In this document: piece after piece, positions 16,910-25,695 of the stretch
How the letters are laid out: each line of letters starts with the position of its first letter
How positions within the stretch are numbered: the stretch's first letter is position 1
Assembly (NCBI GenBank): GCA_005884195.1
Contig: VBBP01000050.1
Location: forward strand, 1 to 64,000
Direction of reading: 5' to 3'
Origin: Candidatus Bathyarchaeota archaeon
GTDB lineage: Archaea > Thermoproteota > Bathyarchaeia > 40CM-2-53-6
Length of the DNA: 64,000 nucleotides
Notes under the pieces: generated by a model
What the model saw: the letters and a program-made list of their open reading frames with translations, nothing else
What the model was told of the DNA's origin: nothing
The model's database searches: none
Position numbers and translations under genes: made by a program

Positions 16910-18052
16910 ATGCGTACCCTCGTAGCAGAATGCCAGATTCCCTCAGCTCCCTCCCGGTATGAGGAGGTTGAGACCATGGCCGAGAGCATAGGCTACGAGG
17001 TAATCGACACCATCGTCCAGCATCGTAAGAACCTCCACCACACCTACTGCATCGGACCTGGAAAGTTGGAAGAGATCAAGATGCTCGTCGCCGAAAACGA
17101 CATTGAGGCAGTCGTCTTCGCCAACACCCTCCCCAGCGCCCAGATCTTCAAGATACAACGAGTCCTCGGCGGAACTGACATCAAGGTCATCGATCGCAAC
17201 CTTCTGATCCTCGAAGTGTTCGACAAGCGTGCCATGACCAAAGAAGCAAAATTACAGATCGCCCTTGCAAAGCTCAAGTACACTTTCTCCTGGGGCAGAG
17301 AATTTCTCAGACTCGAAGGCATCCTAGGCGGACAAGTAGGCTGGAGCGGACCTGGAGACTATCCCTACCACGATTACGAGAGGACAGCCAAGAAGCGGAT
17401 CGCGAACATGGAAAAGGAGCTCCGAGATGTCTACTCGAAAAAGACCCTTCTCCGAGACCACCGACGCGAGCGAGGCTTCCCTATAGTAGCACTAGCAGGC
17501 TATACACAGAGCGGAAAAACCACATTCTTCAACCGTATGTCTGCCGAGCACAAGGACACTGGCTTAGGACCCTTTACCACGTTGTCCACGTTCGCTCGAA
17601 GGATCGACCAGAACAATGGTGGTGATAATTTCAGCTTCATACTCATCGACTCCATCGGGTTCATCGAGGATATGCATCCGACAATCCTCAAAGCATTCAA
17701 CACGACTCTAGGCGAGATATCCAACGCGGACCTAATCCTCCTATTCGTCGACGTCAGCGAGGACCTTGAGTCAGTCTTCAGAAAGCTCAACGCCTCGAAA
17801 GAGATTCTCAAGAAGATAGCAGCTAAAGTACCCCTGGTCATCTGCGCAAACAAGACAGACCGTTCCAGTGACTTGCAACTGGAAGAGGGGAAGAAATTGA
17901 TCTCCCGAACGTTCGAAGGAGTTCCACTCATTGAGCTAAGCGCGTTGAAGGGAATCAATACCGAAGCTGTTGTGAAGGAGGCCTATCATCACCTCAACGG
18001 GTCCGCCTCCCCTACGCCTAGTATCTCTCTAGAGCTAGACTCCTCTCCATAG
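16910..18052 (+). CDS. hflX: GTPase HflX
   Basis: Ribosome-associated GTPase, implicated in splitting stalled ribosomes. The N-terminal HflX domain includes HTYCIGPGKLEEIKML and VIDRNLLILEVFDKRA (the usual RT-rich segment). The GTPase domain has G1 GYTQSGKTTFFNRM, where most HflX have GYTNAGKS, G3 DSIGFIEDMHP and G4 ANKTD, with a short C-terminal helix. 380 residues is the usual archaeal length. Starts at ATG 16910. AbrB-PhoU and DP1 follow on the same strand with 60-70 bp gaps, but no overlap suggests obligatory coupling. Confidence 0.95.
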   Translation: MRTLVAECQIPSAPSRYEEVETMAESIGYEVIDTIVQHRKNLHHTYCIGPGKLEEIKMLVAENDIEAVVFANTLPSAQIFKIQRVLGGTDIKVIDRNLLILEVFDKRAMTKEAKLQIALAKLKYTFSWGREFLRLEGILGGQVGWSGPGDYPYHDYERTAKKRIANMEKELRDVYSKKTLLRDHRRERGFPIVALAGYTQSGKTTFFNRMSAEHKDTGLGPFTTLSTFARRIDQNNGGDNFSFILIDSIGFIEDMHPTILKAFNTTLGEISNADLILLFVDVSEDLESVFRKLNASKEILKKIAAKVPLVICANKTDRSSDLQLEEGKKLISRTFEGVPLIELSALKGINTEAVVKEAYHHLNGSASPTPSISLELDSSP

Positions 18053-18111
18053 TAGATCTCGAGAAATCCTAAAATTCTTCAATGCCATCAGTTGAAGACG
18101 GGATGTTCTAA

Positions 18112-19080
18112 GTGGAATTACGGAAACTTCAACGAACACCAGACGGAACCTTCCTGGTCACCATACCGAAAGCATGGGCCAAACGCGTCGGACTAGACCA
18201 AGGGTCCGTCGTTTCCTACGAGGAACGACAAGACGGAAGACTCCTCCTCTCACCCAGAATTGATGAGGAGAGACCGCCCCTCGAAGTCATACTGGAAGCA
18301 TCTCCCTTCGTCAGACGAGAGATTATCGAGCGGTACCTTCTCGGATACGACATAATCCGCATCCAATCTAAGGACAGCCTCTCCCCCGAGACAAGGGACG
18401 AGGTGCGGAAAACCACAAAACGACTCGTAGGTCTCGAGGTGTTAGAAGAGGACGCGAAAAAGATCGTCCTACAATGTCTAATGGAACCTTCACTTCTCAA
18501 CCCCGAGCGCATCCTCAGACGGCTCGAAATGCTGTCCATGCCCATGCAAATAGACGCGGTCCAAGCCTTCGTCGAATCCAACACCGAACTAGCCAACGGA
18601 GTAGTTGAGAGAGATGAAGAGGTCGACAGATGGTACTTCCTCTTGGTCCGACTCGTCAGGGCCGCGATCGCCGACACATACCTACTCGAGAAGATCAAAG
18701 TCTCCTCAGTCGACTGCCTAGACTTCCGTCTCCTGGCGAGCTACATCGAAACCTTCGCCGACTACGCTGTAACCGTCGCCGAGAATACCCAGGACAAGGT
18801 TCCCGTTCCAAAGGAACAACAGATCCTATTCCAGAAGATTGGAGCCTCGGTAAATACAATGTACAAAGACGCCGTCGGATCTGTTCTCTCACGAGACCTC
18901 AAACTGGCCTCATCTGTAAGTCCGAGGTTCAAAGAGACCAAGAAGATACTTGCCGAGGCTGAGACAAGTATCGCGAAAGCCCCGCGTCCCATGGTAAACC
19001 ACCTCGTCGCCGCACTCATAGCCCTGAACAGAATGTGCGAAGTCTCGGTTGACATATCTGACCTCACCATCACAAGATAG
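18112..19080 (+). CDS. AbrB-like / PhoU-domain regulator
   Basis: 322 residues from a GTG. Residues 1-50 form a SpoVT/AbrB swapped-hairpin DNA-binding domain (LQRTPDGTFLVTIPKAWAKR, then VGLDQGSVVSYEE). The remainder is all-helical, with two PhoU-like three-helix bundles (for example RWYFLLVRLVRAAIADTYLL and FADYAVTVAENTQDKV). This fusion is frequent in archaea and is thought to regulate phosphate uptake genes. No pst genes are nearby; a PiT transporter is 21 kb away. The gene sits in the hflX-DP1 block. Confidence 0.88.
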   Translation: MELRKLQRTPDGTFLVTIPKAWAKRVGLDQGSVVSYEERQDGRLLLSPRIDEERPPLEVILEASPFVRREIIERYLLGYDIIRIQSKDSLSPETRDEVRKTTKRLVGLEVLEEDAKKIVLQCLMEPSLLNPERILRRLEMLSMPMQIDAVQAFVESNTELANGVVERDEEVDRWYFLLVRLVRAAIADTYLLEKIKVSSVDCLDFRLLASYIETFADYAVTVAENTQDKVPVPKEQQILFQKIGASVNTMYKDAVGSVLSRDLKLASSVSPRFKETKKILAEAETSIAKAPRPMVNHLVAALIALNRMCEVSVDISDLTITR

Positions 19081-19147
19081 GCAGCGTAATCGCGATAACC
19101 GGATAAGCCGCCACCACACGTTAGATAGGCTCTAGAAGGGTCGCTTG

Positions 19148-20656
19148 ATGTCGGAGGAGAGGAGGAAAGCAATCGGCACCATACTGGAAGCAGGCTTCCA
19201 GATGGAAAGCGAGGCCTTCAAGGCCCTAATGGAGGTCAGCAGCGCTGGCCGGTTGGACCCTCTCGTCAAAGAGGTCCTTCGAGTCGCCGGAACCGTGGAG
19301 CCGCGGCCCGCGTCAATTAGCAGAGACCTGGTTCTCAGGGCCGCCGAACATTTGGACATTTCTGGAAAGAGTATGGCGACAGATCATTCTGGCCTAGGGC
19401 ACGGACGCCGTTTTGCTGAAGACCTCGAATCTAGACTGGAAGTTGTCTCGGACCCTACTGGTAAGCTCGGAACGACTGGCTCGTTCGATGATTTTCTCCG
19501 CTACTTCAGAAGTCGCTTCGATAAGATGAGCTTGCTCTTCAGGCAGAGAATGGACACTCGAAACGCCGGTACCATTTCTGACGCATTGTCAGGCGGGTCA
19601 AATGGGCGAGGCCAGTTCATCTGCATGGTCCTCGACAAGAGAGAGAAAGGCGACCGGATATTTCTGACCGTTGACGATTATGAAGATGAAGCCACAGTCC
19701 TCGTTGGACGGCAGAACCCTACACAGTATGAGATTGCGAGAAAGATAGTCAGGGACCAGGTCATCTACATGCAAGCACGGAAGAGCGCAGGTCCTCTACT
19801 CGTTGCCGAGAGCATTGTTCTCCCGGAGATTCCGGATAGAAAGCCGGCCCACGCCAACGACGAGATCTATGCAGCACTAATATCGGACGTTCATGTTGGG
19901 AGCAAAGTGTTTCTTGAGGACGAGTTCCGCCGGGTTCTAAGCTGGTTGAAAGGCGATATCGGAACTCCCAACCAGCGTGAGGTCGCCGAAAGGGTGAAGT
20001 ATGTTCTGATCGGGGGCGACCTTGTCGACGGGATCGGAGTCTACCCTCGCCAAGAGCTGGACCTAGCTGTTCCAGACATATACGAGCAGTACCGGTTGGC
20101 AGCCAAGTTCGTCAGCGAGATCCCAGAATACATGGATGTGGTCTTGATACCTGGGAACCACGATGCTGTACGCCAGGCCTTACCGCAGCCCGCCATTCCG
20201 AAGGACTTCGCGGGACCCGTGTATGACTCACGGAAGATAACCTCGCTAGGAGATCCGGCTGAGGTTCGCTTGCACGGAGTCCACTTTCTACTCTACCACG
20301 GGACCAGCCTGATGGATATTCTGAGCGGGGTCCCTGGGCTTGACTATCAACGCCCCGTGGAGGTCATGGAGTATCAGCTTCGAGCCCGGCACTTATCCCC
20401 GGAGTATGGGAAGATGACGCCTATTGGTCCCGAGCAGGAGGATTTCCTAGTAGTAGAACGGGTACCGGATGTTTTCACGTCCGGACACATTCACGTCTCA
20501 GGTGCAGGCGTTTACAGGGGAACAACAATAGTGAACAGCGGCGCGTGGCAAGGACAGACAGACTATCAGAAACGAATGGGGTTAATCCCGAAGCCTGGAA
20601 TTCTTCCCGTTGTTAACCTGAAGACTCTCGATGTCAAGATGATCAACTTCCAGTGA
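19148..20656 (+). CDS. polB: DNA polymerase D small subunit DP1
   Basis: Small, exonuclease-bearing subunit of archaeal family D polymerase; it pairs with DP2 (not in this window). Numbering from the TTG at 19145, the OB-fold region is near 155-225. The calcineurin-like phosphoesterase motifs follow in order: SDVHVG (247-252), GGDLVDG (290-296), PGNHD (336-340), YHG (384-386) and GHIHVSG (447-453). These residues bind the two metals of the 3'-5' exonuclease, so activity should be intact. The start is TTG 19145 or the ATG directly after it. About 500 residues is at the short end for DP1, because the N-terminal region is compact. Confidence 0.95.
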   Translation: MSEERRKAIGTILEAGFQMESEAFKALMEVSSAGRLDPLVKEVLRVAGTVEPRPASISRDLVLRAAEHLDISGKSMATDHSGLGHGRRFAEDLESRLEVVSDPTGKLGTTGSFDDFLRYFRSRFDKMSLLFRQRMDTRNAGTISDALSGGSNGRGQFICMVLDKREKGDRIFLTVDDYEDEATVLVGRQNPTQYEIARKIVRDQVIYMQARKSAGPLLVAESIVLPEIPDRKPAHANDEIYAALISDVHVGSKVFLEDEFRRVLSWLKGDIGTPNQREVAERVKYVLIGGDLVDGIGVYPRQELDLAVPDIYEQYRLAAKFVSEIPEYMDVVLIPGNHDAVRQALPQPAIPKDFAGPVYDSRKITSLGDPAEVRLHGVHFLLYHGTSLMDILSGVPGLDYQRPVEVMEYQLRARHLSPEYGKMTPIGPEQEDFLVVERVPDVFTSGHIHVSGAGVYRGTTIVNSGAWQGQTDYQKRMGLIPKPGILPVVNLKTLDVKMINFQ

Positions 20657-20960
20657 CCATACCCAAAGCCCTCTTGGGATCTAAGAGCGACTTCGACTTC
20701 GCGCTCTACATCTGAAAGACAAAACAAACGCAACCCCCCCACCACTCTTTCCACTGCAACTCCTCAACTTACTTTGGGTTTGCATCCCTTGTTTTGGAAG
20801 AACTTACTGGCAAGGTTAACTACGCTTCTAATCATTTATGCAGACCTGTACATTTTCGTCCACTAATTTGTCCCTAAATTTGTACGAAACAGCTGGTTAA
20901 GGAATCAATGTCGGTCTTACAGATCTCCATAGGAAGGAGAGGGGTACGGGTCTGAAGCGA
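20657..20960. other. 304-bp intergenic stretch after DP1
   Basis: Lies between the convergent ends of DP1 and yjbQ. 20820-20890 is A/T-rich and carries the short direct repeat ATTTGTCCCTA/AATTTGTAC. I see no gene, tRNA or clear hairpin; termination of one or both genes is the likely role. Confidence 0.3.
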
Positions 20961-21380
20961 CTAGTCGCCCACTAGTTGAACAACGATGGTTCTGTCTCTC
21001 GGTCTAACGTCCAGTTCCAGAAAGACGATTTGTTGCCAGGTTCCCAAAGCCAGTTTCTTGTCTAGAAATGGTACGGACAAGTCTGGCCCTATCATGGACG
21101 CTCTAACGTGTGAGCGTCCGTTTCCGTCATGCCACCGATTCTCGTGTTCGTAGGGCGCATCTTTTGGTGCAAGTCTCTCGAGGGCTAGGGGAAAGTCGGT
21201 TAGAAGTCCAGGCTCATATTCGATCGTGGTTAGGGCTCCTGTTGATCCGGGCACGAACAGGGTAGCAATTCCATCTTTCAGCCTTGAGGATTCGACTATT
21301 CTTTCGATCTTACGAGTAATGTCAAGAATTTCTCCTTCGTGGTGAGTCCGAAACTTCAGCTCTTGTGAGTCTACGGTCAT
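20961..21380 (-). CDS. YjbQ / UPF0047 family protein
   Basis: About 139 residues from the ATG at 21378-21380; a longer frame starting at 21458 would add 26 residues unlike the family and overlap pyrI. Family signatures are ILDITRKIERIV, TLFVPGSTGALTTIEYEPG, the His-containing ENRWHDGNGRSHVRASMIGP and LGTWQQIVFLELDVRPRDR near the end. Members are small trimeric proteins for which a thiamine-phosphate synthase activity has been reported; the physiological role is unsettled. It is divergent from pyrI. Confidence 0.9.
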   Translation of the reverse strand: MTVDSQELKFRTHHEGEILDITRKIERIVESSRLKDGIATLFVPGSTGALTTIEYEPGLLTDFPLALERLAPKDAPYEHENRWHDGNGRSHVRASMIGPDLSVPFLDKKLALGTWQQIVFLELDVRPRDRTIVVQLVGD

Positions 21381-21450
21381 GATTTCCCCTGTCTGTTTCA
21401 GGCAAGGAATTAAGAATGAAACCTGTCCCTCAGCTGACAGGTTCAAGGTC

Positions 21451-21924
21451 TTGTCCAAAGGAACCGGCCCAAAAGAGCTCTACGTGAAGAAGATCCGTCA
21501 CGGTACAGTGATCGACCATATTTTGGCTGGTCATGCTTTGGACGTGCTCAAGATTCTAGGAATACACGGGGGTGAGGGACACATCGTGAGTGTGGCGATG
21601 AATGTGATCTCGAAGAAGCAGGTCAAGAAGGACATTGTTAAGGTCGAGAATAGAGAACTCAAACCGGGTGAAGTGGACAAGATTGCATTGATCGCTCCTA
21701 GCGCGACCATCAGCATCATTCGAGACTATGAGGTGGCTGAGAAGACGAGAGTTAAACTGCCTGAATCTATTAGGGGAATTGTTCGTTGTTCAAATCCTGC
21801 ATGTGTTTCGAATGCCGAGCCTGTTGAGCCAAAGTTCAGTGTGGAAAGACAGGACCCTCTGCGGCTCCGCTGCTACTATTGTGTTCGGATAATGGAGAAG
21901 ACCGACGTTCTCAAACAATTCTAG
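21451..21924 (+). CDS. pyrI: aspartate carbamoyltransferase regulatory subunit
   Basis: Binds CTP/ATP and the catalytic trimers of PyrB, giving allosteric control. The family core is evident: KKIRHGTVIDHILAGHALDV at the N-terminus, then LGIHGG, SKKQVKKDIVKVENREL and the zinc domain CSNPACVSNAEP followed by CYYC, four cysteines in two pairs. The TTG at 21451 gives 157 residues, the usual length; the frame is open further upstream to an ATG at 21379, which would overlap yjbQ. It is separated from pyrB by about 10 kb and faces away from it. Confidence 0.95.
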   Translation: MSKGTGPKELYVKKIRHGTVIDHILAGHALDVLKILGIHGGEGHIVSVAMNVISKKQVKKDIVKVENRELKPGEVDKIALIAPSATISIIRDYEVAEKTRVKLPESIRGIVRCSNPACVSNAEPVEPKFSVERQDPLRLRCYYCVRIMEKTDVLKQF

Positions 21925-21940
21925 CAGTGAGCTCTCACCG

Positions 21941-22591
21941 ATCGAGCAGGAAAAAGCGGTTAAGGAGCTACAGGCACTCTACGGAGAGAGACGCGATGCT
22001 ATTCAGAAGCGTCTGCGAGAGTTCAAAGAGATTCTCGATCGCAATGACGATGATGTATTCGCTGAACTATGCTTCTGTCTCCTGACACCACAGTCGTCCG
22101 CGAAAACTTGCTGGGCCGCAGTGTCGCGACTGAAAGAACGAAGCCTTCTCTCGAAAGGAGAGGCTAACGAGATTCAACCGCAACTAAACGACGTCCGGTT
22201 CGGTGACAGCAAGGCGAAGTATATTGTTGAGGCTAGACACTTGTTCACCAAAGATGGGAAGCTCTACCTCAAATCCCATCTTTCCAGCTTCGCTAACCTG
22301 TTCGAGTTGAGGGAGTGGATGGCGGAGAACGTGAAGGGATTGGGGTACAAGGAAGCCAGCCATTTTCTCCGGAATATAGGGCTCGGAGAGGAATTTGCTA
22401 TTCTAGACAGGCATATTCTGCGAAACCTCAAGAGGATGGAGGTTATCTCTGAGGTGCCGGCCTCGATCACGAAGAAGCGTTATCTTGAGATAGAGGAGAA
22501 GCTTCGTCGTTTCTCTCGTGATATACGAATACCGTTGGCCGATCTTGATCTCTTGTTCTGGTCGCGTGAAACAGGCTGGATATTCAAGTAG
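21941..22591 (+). CDS. ogg: 8-oxoguanine DNA glycosylase/lyase (Ogg2 type), start non-canonical
   Basis: Removes 8-oxoguanine and cleaves the strand. The N-terminal family signature AELCFCLLTPQSSAKTCWAA, the helix-hairpin-helix VKGLGYKEASHFLRNIG with its catalytic Lys, the catalytic Asp region FAILDRHILRNL, and the C-terminal DLDLLFWSRETGWIFK are all present. The first ATG/GTG/TTG in frame is GTG 22121, which would delete the conserved first third. The frame is open back to a stop at 21890, so translation must begin at a non-standard codon, for example ATC 21941, or a base is wrong here. The region overlaps the end of pyrI. atpF follows 11 bp downstream. Confidence 0.88.
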   Translation: MEQEKAVKELQALYGERRDAIQKRLREFKEILDRNDDDVFAELCFCLLTPQSSAKTCWAAVSRLKERSLLSKGEANEIQPQLNDVRFGDSKAKYIVEARHLFTKDGKLYLKSHLSSFANLFELREWMAENVKGLGYKEASHFLRNIGLGEEFAILDRHILRNLKRMEVISEVPASITKKRYLEIEEKLRRFSRDIRIPLADLDLLFWSRETGWIFK

Positions 22592-22602
22592 GGGGATGAA
22601 TT

Positions 22603-22923
22603 ATGGGGAAAATTGGTGTCATCGCGGACAAGGAGACAGCGATATACTTCAAGCTCGGTGGGGTCAAAAACAGCTGGGTTGTGAAATCCGAAGATGAGGC
22701 TGTGAAGACGTTTGAAGACATCAAGAGCAAACAGACCGTCTCCCTCGTCATCGTTACAGACACTGTCTTCGACTGGATCAAGGACAAAGTTGGACAGGGG
22801 AAGAAGGAAATCGAGCTGCCACTGGTTGTATCGATTCCAACAAGGCGCGGCGGCAAGTCGCAGGTTGACCTACTAGCTGATCTGATCAAGAGAACTGTAG
22901 GCGTGGAAATCAGGGTACAATAG
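22603..22923 (+). CDS. atpF: A-type ATP synthase subunit F, orphan
   Basis: 106 residues, the usual size. The N-terminal KIGVIADKETAIYFKLGGV matches the start of subunit F, and the middle LVIVTDTVFDWI and LPLVVSIPT match its Rossmann-like core. Subunit F is part of the central stalk that couples the A1 and Ao parts. In archaea it normally sits inside the atp operon between C and A; here it follows ogg by 11 bp, and no other ATP synthase gene is in the window. It could be a displaced gene or a second copy. Confidence 0.85.
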   Translation: MGKIGVIADKETAIYFKLGGVKNSWVVKSEDEAVKTFEDIKSKQTVSLVIVTDTVFDWIKDKVGQGKKEIELPLVVSIPTRRGGKSQVDLLADLIKRTVGVEIRVQ

Positions 22924-23270
22924 GAATCACCGGTAAAATCGCCCATTATCAGCCCTAATCTCGAATCTGGTAGGTCCAGCTAACAATCTGCCAAGATTCA
23001 TTGGGCCGGTCGGGTTTTTCGCCGAGGCGTCCGAGCTTGTATTGTGCCCTGATCAGCCGGACTCGCCCGGAATCCCTGCCAGGCAGTCTTCTAGAAATAA
23101 GGGGGTCTTAGCGACTCGACCTCGCGTCGCGTAAGAGGTTTCCGCGGACCCTGTAAAAGTAAACCACGGGCCAATGATCGAGTTTTTGGTTTGTCCAGTT
23201 GAAATCATTGTACGAGAACCCTTAATTCCACTGGAAGCCGGCTCGCAGAAAACCGGACTGGTCTCAGATT
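22924..23270. promoter_or_regulatory. intergenic region upstream of orc1/cdc6 with ORB-like sites
   Basis: No gene seen. Two short sites resemble the inverted-repeat core of origin recognition boxes: TCCAGTTGAAA (23194-23204) and TTCCACTGGAA (23226-23236), the latter an imperfect palindrome 35 bp before the cdc6 start. Archaeal orc1/cdc6 genes often lie next to their own origin or are autoregulated, so both roles are possible. No G-rich tail follows either site. Confidence 0.4.
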
Positions 23271-24518
23271 TTGTCGCAACAGGGTTTAGATCTGATCTTC
23301 GAAAGAGTCCTTACCGGAGGAGAAGTCTTCCGCGACAGAAACCTCCTCAGACACGACTACATGCCCGCAACACTTCCACACCGGGAAGAGCAGATCCGCA
23401 GACTAGGATCAGTGCTCGCTCCCGCCCTAACGAAGGATCGAGTCTCAAACCTTTTCGCCTATGGCAAAACTGGCACCGGAAAAACAATCGTGACCAAGTT
23501 TGTCCTCGATCGTCTACAGCGAAAAGCTCGCGAACATGGACGAGCACTTGACACGAGCTATGTTAACTGTCGTCTCTCAGGAACAAACTACAGGGTCATC
23601 GCCGACCTCTGCCGCTCTCTCGGTCGAGAAGTCCCGTTTACTGGATTAGCAGTCGGTGAGCTCCTTGATCGGTTCAGAAGCGCCCTCCAATCACGCGGCT
23701 CCGCCTTCCTCGTCGTCCTGGACGAAATAGACGCGCTAGTGAAAAGGAGCGAGGATGACAGCCTACTCTACGAGTTGACGAGGATAAACGAGAAGTTGAC
23801 CGACGGCTGGATCGGGCTCATAGGAATCTCCAACGATCTCCACTTCAAAGACTTCCTCGATCCGAGAGTTCTCAGCTCGCTGGGAGAGGAAGAGGTCGTG
23901 TTCAAACCATACTCCTCAGACGAACTATACGACATTCTAGAGGAACGAGCACAGCTCGCTTTCCGCCATGGAGTTCTCGATCAAGGAGCTCTGCGTCTAT
24001 GCGCAGCCCTGGCCGCGGGAGAACATGGTGATGCACGCCGCGCGCTCGATCTCCTCAGAGTGGCCGCTGAGATCGCCGAGAGATCCCGCGAGCTAAAAGT
24101 AGTGGAGAATCATGTTCGTGAAGCACAACAGAAAGTTGAACATGACCGCGTCACAGAGGCCCTGTCATCCCTTCCCCTCCATTCCCGAATCCTCCTAATC
24201 TCCGTAATGCAATTGGAGAATACAAGGAAAGAAAGCTCGGTCACAGGCGACGTCTACGAGGTATACCGAGAACTATGCACGGCGGGGTCCGTCGAACCCC
24301 TCACCCAGAGAAGGGTCAGCGGACTGCTCAACGAGCTAGATATCATGGGCGTCCTAAACGCGCGCGTAGTAAGCTTCGGAAGATACGGTCGCACAAAGAA
24401 GATCCGGCTAGGCGTAGAATCTCGATCAGTAACCGCATCCTTCAATCAGGACGAGATGGTTCGAGGACTGCTTAGCTATGCGCCACGGAGCGTCCTCAAA
24501 CATCAAACCAGCCTCTAG
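23271..24518 (+). CDS. cdc6: origin recognition / helicase loader Orc1/Cdc6
   Basis: Binds origin recognition boxes and loads MCM. 415 residues: an AAA+ domain with Walker A GKTGTGKT (65-72), Walker B FLVVLDEIDAL (DEID at 151-154), sensor 1 GISND, the lid region GEHGDARRALDLLRVAAEIA with the sensor 2 Arg, and a C-terminal winged helix (YREL to RVSGLLNELDIMGVL). The start is TTG 23271. The gene overlaps the DUF99 gene by 41 nt, indicating a joint transcript. It is the only Orc1/Cdc6 in the window. Confidence 0.96.
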   Translation: MSQQGLDLIFERVLTGGEVFRDRNLLRHDYMPATLPHREEQIRRLGSVLAPALTKDRVSNLFAYGKTGTGKTIVTKFVLDRLQRKAREHGRALDTSYVNCRLSGTNYRVIADLCRSLGREVPFTGLAVGELLDRFRSALQSRGSAFLVVLDEIDALVKRSEDDSLLYELTRINEKLTDGWIGLIGISNDLHFKDFLDPRVLSSLGEEEVVFKPYSSDELYDILEERAQLAFRHGVLDQGALRLCAALAAGEHGDARRALDLLRVAAEIAERSRELKVVENHVREAQQKVEHDRVTEALSSLPLHSRILLISVMQLENTRKESSVTGDVYEVYRELCTAGSVEPLTQRRVSGLLNELDIMGVLNARVVSFGRYGRTKKIRLGVESRSVTASFNQDEMVRGLLSYAPRSVLKHQTSL

Positions 24519-25074
24519 ATGCATTGGAATAGATGACGGCCCGTTTCCACCGAAAACAGATAACAAGGTCAGATACGCCCCCCTCATCGCAGTCTGGCTC
24601 ATTGGAGCTCATCTACACCAGTTCCGAACCGAATGGATTACTGTCGACGGGCTAGATGCGACCAGAAAAGCACAGCTTCTCCTCAAAGACTCCAGGCACA
24701 TTCCCATTTTGCTGTCAGGCGTAACGTTTGGCGGGTTCAACTTTATCGACCCTTGGAAGATCCAAAAGATGACCAAGGCGCCAGTAATCGTGGTCATCGG
24801 ATCCCGACCCGATAACAGGGCTGTGAAGCGTGCCCTGTCCAGACACTTTCCCGACTGGAAACAACGATGGGATCTGATTAAGTCGCTGGGAACTCTGCAC
24901 CGCGTTCGAACGATGGCTGGTGAAGGTCCCGTGTTCTTTGAACGGTTCGGCTGTTCGACTCGTGAGGCCGGATTGATTTTGAAGAGTTGGGCATTCGTCT
25001 CCCGAGTTCCTGAGCCGTTGCGAGTTGCGGGGGTTCTTGCCAGAGGTCTGTTTTCCCCGAAACCTTCCGTGTAG
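24478..25074 (+). CDS. DUF99 (UPF0215) endonuclease V-like protein
   Basis: 198 residues from ATG 24478. Family features are RCIGIDDGPF near the N-terminus, VWLIGAHLHQFRTEWITVDGLDAT, LSGVTFGGFNFIDPWKI and VVIGSRPD. DUF99 has the endonuclease V/RNase H-like fold and is nearly archaeal-specific; its activity is not established. The IDDG acidic pair could serve as metal ligands. The start overlaps the last 41 nt of cdc6, a linkage that suggests co-expression with replication initiation. Confidence 0.88.
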   Translation: MRHGASSNIKPASRCIGIDDGPFPPKTDNKVRYAPLIAVWLIGAHLHQFRTEWITVDGLDATRKAQLLLKDSRHIPILLSGVTFGGFNFIDPWKIQKMTKAPVIVVIGSRPDNRAVKRALSRHFPDWKQRWDLIKSLGTLHRVRTMAGEGPVFFERFGCSTREAGLILKSWAFVSRVPEPLRVAGVLARGLFSPKPSV

Positions 25075-25167
25075 GCTTCTAGGTTACAGGAGGCTTTAGT
25101 CGTCCCGTTGAGGTTGCTGTGGACAGTCAACGGAAAAGTTCATGGATTTTACCTTGGTGAGTCTATC

Positions 25168-25353
25168 ATGACGGGGAAAAAAGCTAATCGCGAGAACCAG
25201 CTTAACGACTACTTTCGTAGACGGTGTTGCAACTATGAGAACTTCTCGTGCGATCGGGTCTGGGAATGCGCGTTGTGCGCACGCCAGTCGGTGAAGATTG
25301 AGCCTATAATGGATGAGATTGAGTCGACTACTTTGACAACTCGGAAGAGGTGA
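25168..25353 (+). CDS. small cysteine-rich protein
   Basis: 61 residues from ATG 25168; a TTG at 25108 would add 20 residues (LLWTVNGKVHGFYLGES) and has an AGGAGG 14 bp upstream, so the start is open. Six cysteines cluster in RRRCCNYENFSCDR and WECALCARQS, suggesting a metal site. The stop is followed after five bases by the ATG of the next small gene with GAGGTGA between them, so the two are probably an operon. No family recognised. Confidence 0.5.
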   Translation: MTGKKANRENQLNDYFRRRCCNYENFSCDRVWECALCARQSVKIEPIMDEIESTTLTTRKR

Positions 25354-25358
25354 ATTGA

Positions 25359-25580
25359 ATGGAGACTTTGAGAGAAGAAGAGGTTCTGCGGCTTGAGGAG
25401 GCGCTACTGAAGAAGATGGAAGAAAGGCTAATCCCACTAATGGAGCAGGCTGCACGCGACGCGGCAAGAATGGCAATGCAGAGACTGCGTTTGGACATGA
25501 TGGCTCATATCAGCAGGCACGAGGAGACGATTCAACGGCTGGCAAAGGCAGCACTGGCGGCTAACCACATTCCAAGGTAG
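25359..25580 (+). CDS. small coiled-coil protein
   Basis: 73 residues with heptad-like leucines and many charges (EEEVLRLEEALLKKMEERL, then LRLDMMAHISRHEETIQRLA); essentially one long amphipathic helix. It is preceded by GAGGTGA and five bases from the cysteine-rich gene. Function unknown; oligomerisation or a partner role to its upstream neighbour is plausible. Confidence 0.55.
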   Translation: METLREEEVLRLEEALLKKMEERLIPLMEQAARDAARMAMQRLRLDMMAHISRHEETIQRLAKAALAANHIPR

Positions 25581-25695
25581 CTACCAGTCCCTGGCCCTGT
25601 ATGGCCGATTAGAACGGCTCTCGGTTCTAGTTGTTACGGAATAGATTCGAGCGGTCCGAGTGTTCGGCTACGCTTTTCGCTGCCAGTCAGCGGAT

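Noticed and set aside
19145..19147. TTG as the start of DP1 rather than the next codon ATG
   Set aside because: The two differ by one residue; ATG 19148 was chosen as the simpler start.
21379..21450. 24-residue N-terminal extension of PyrI from ATG 21379
   Set aside because: Unlike the family N-terminus, and it would place the start on top of the divergent yjbQ start; TTG 21451 gives the normal length.
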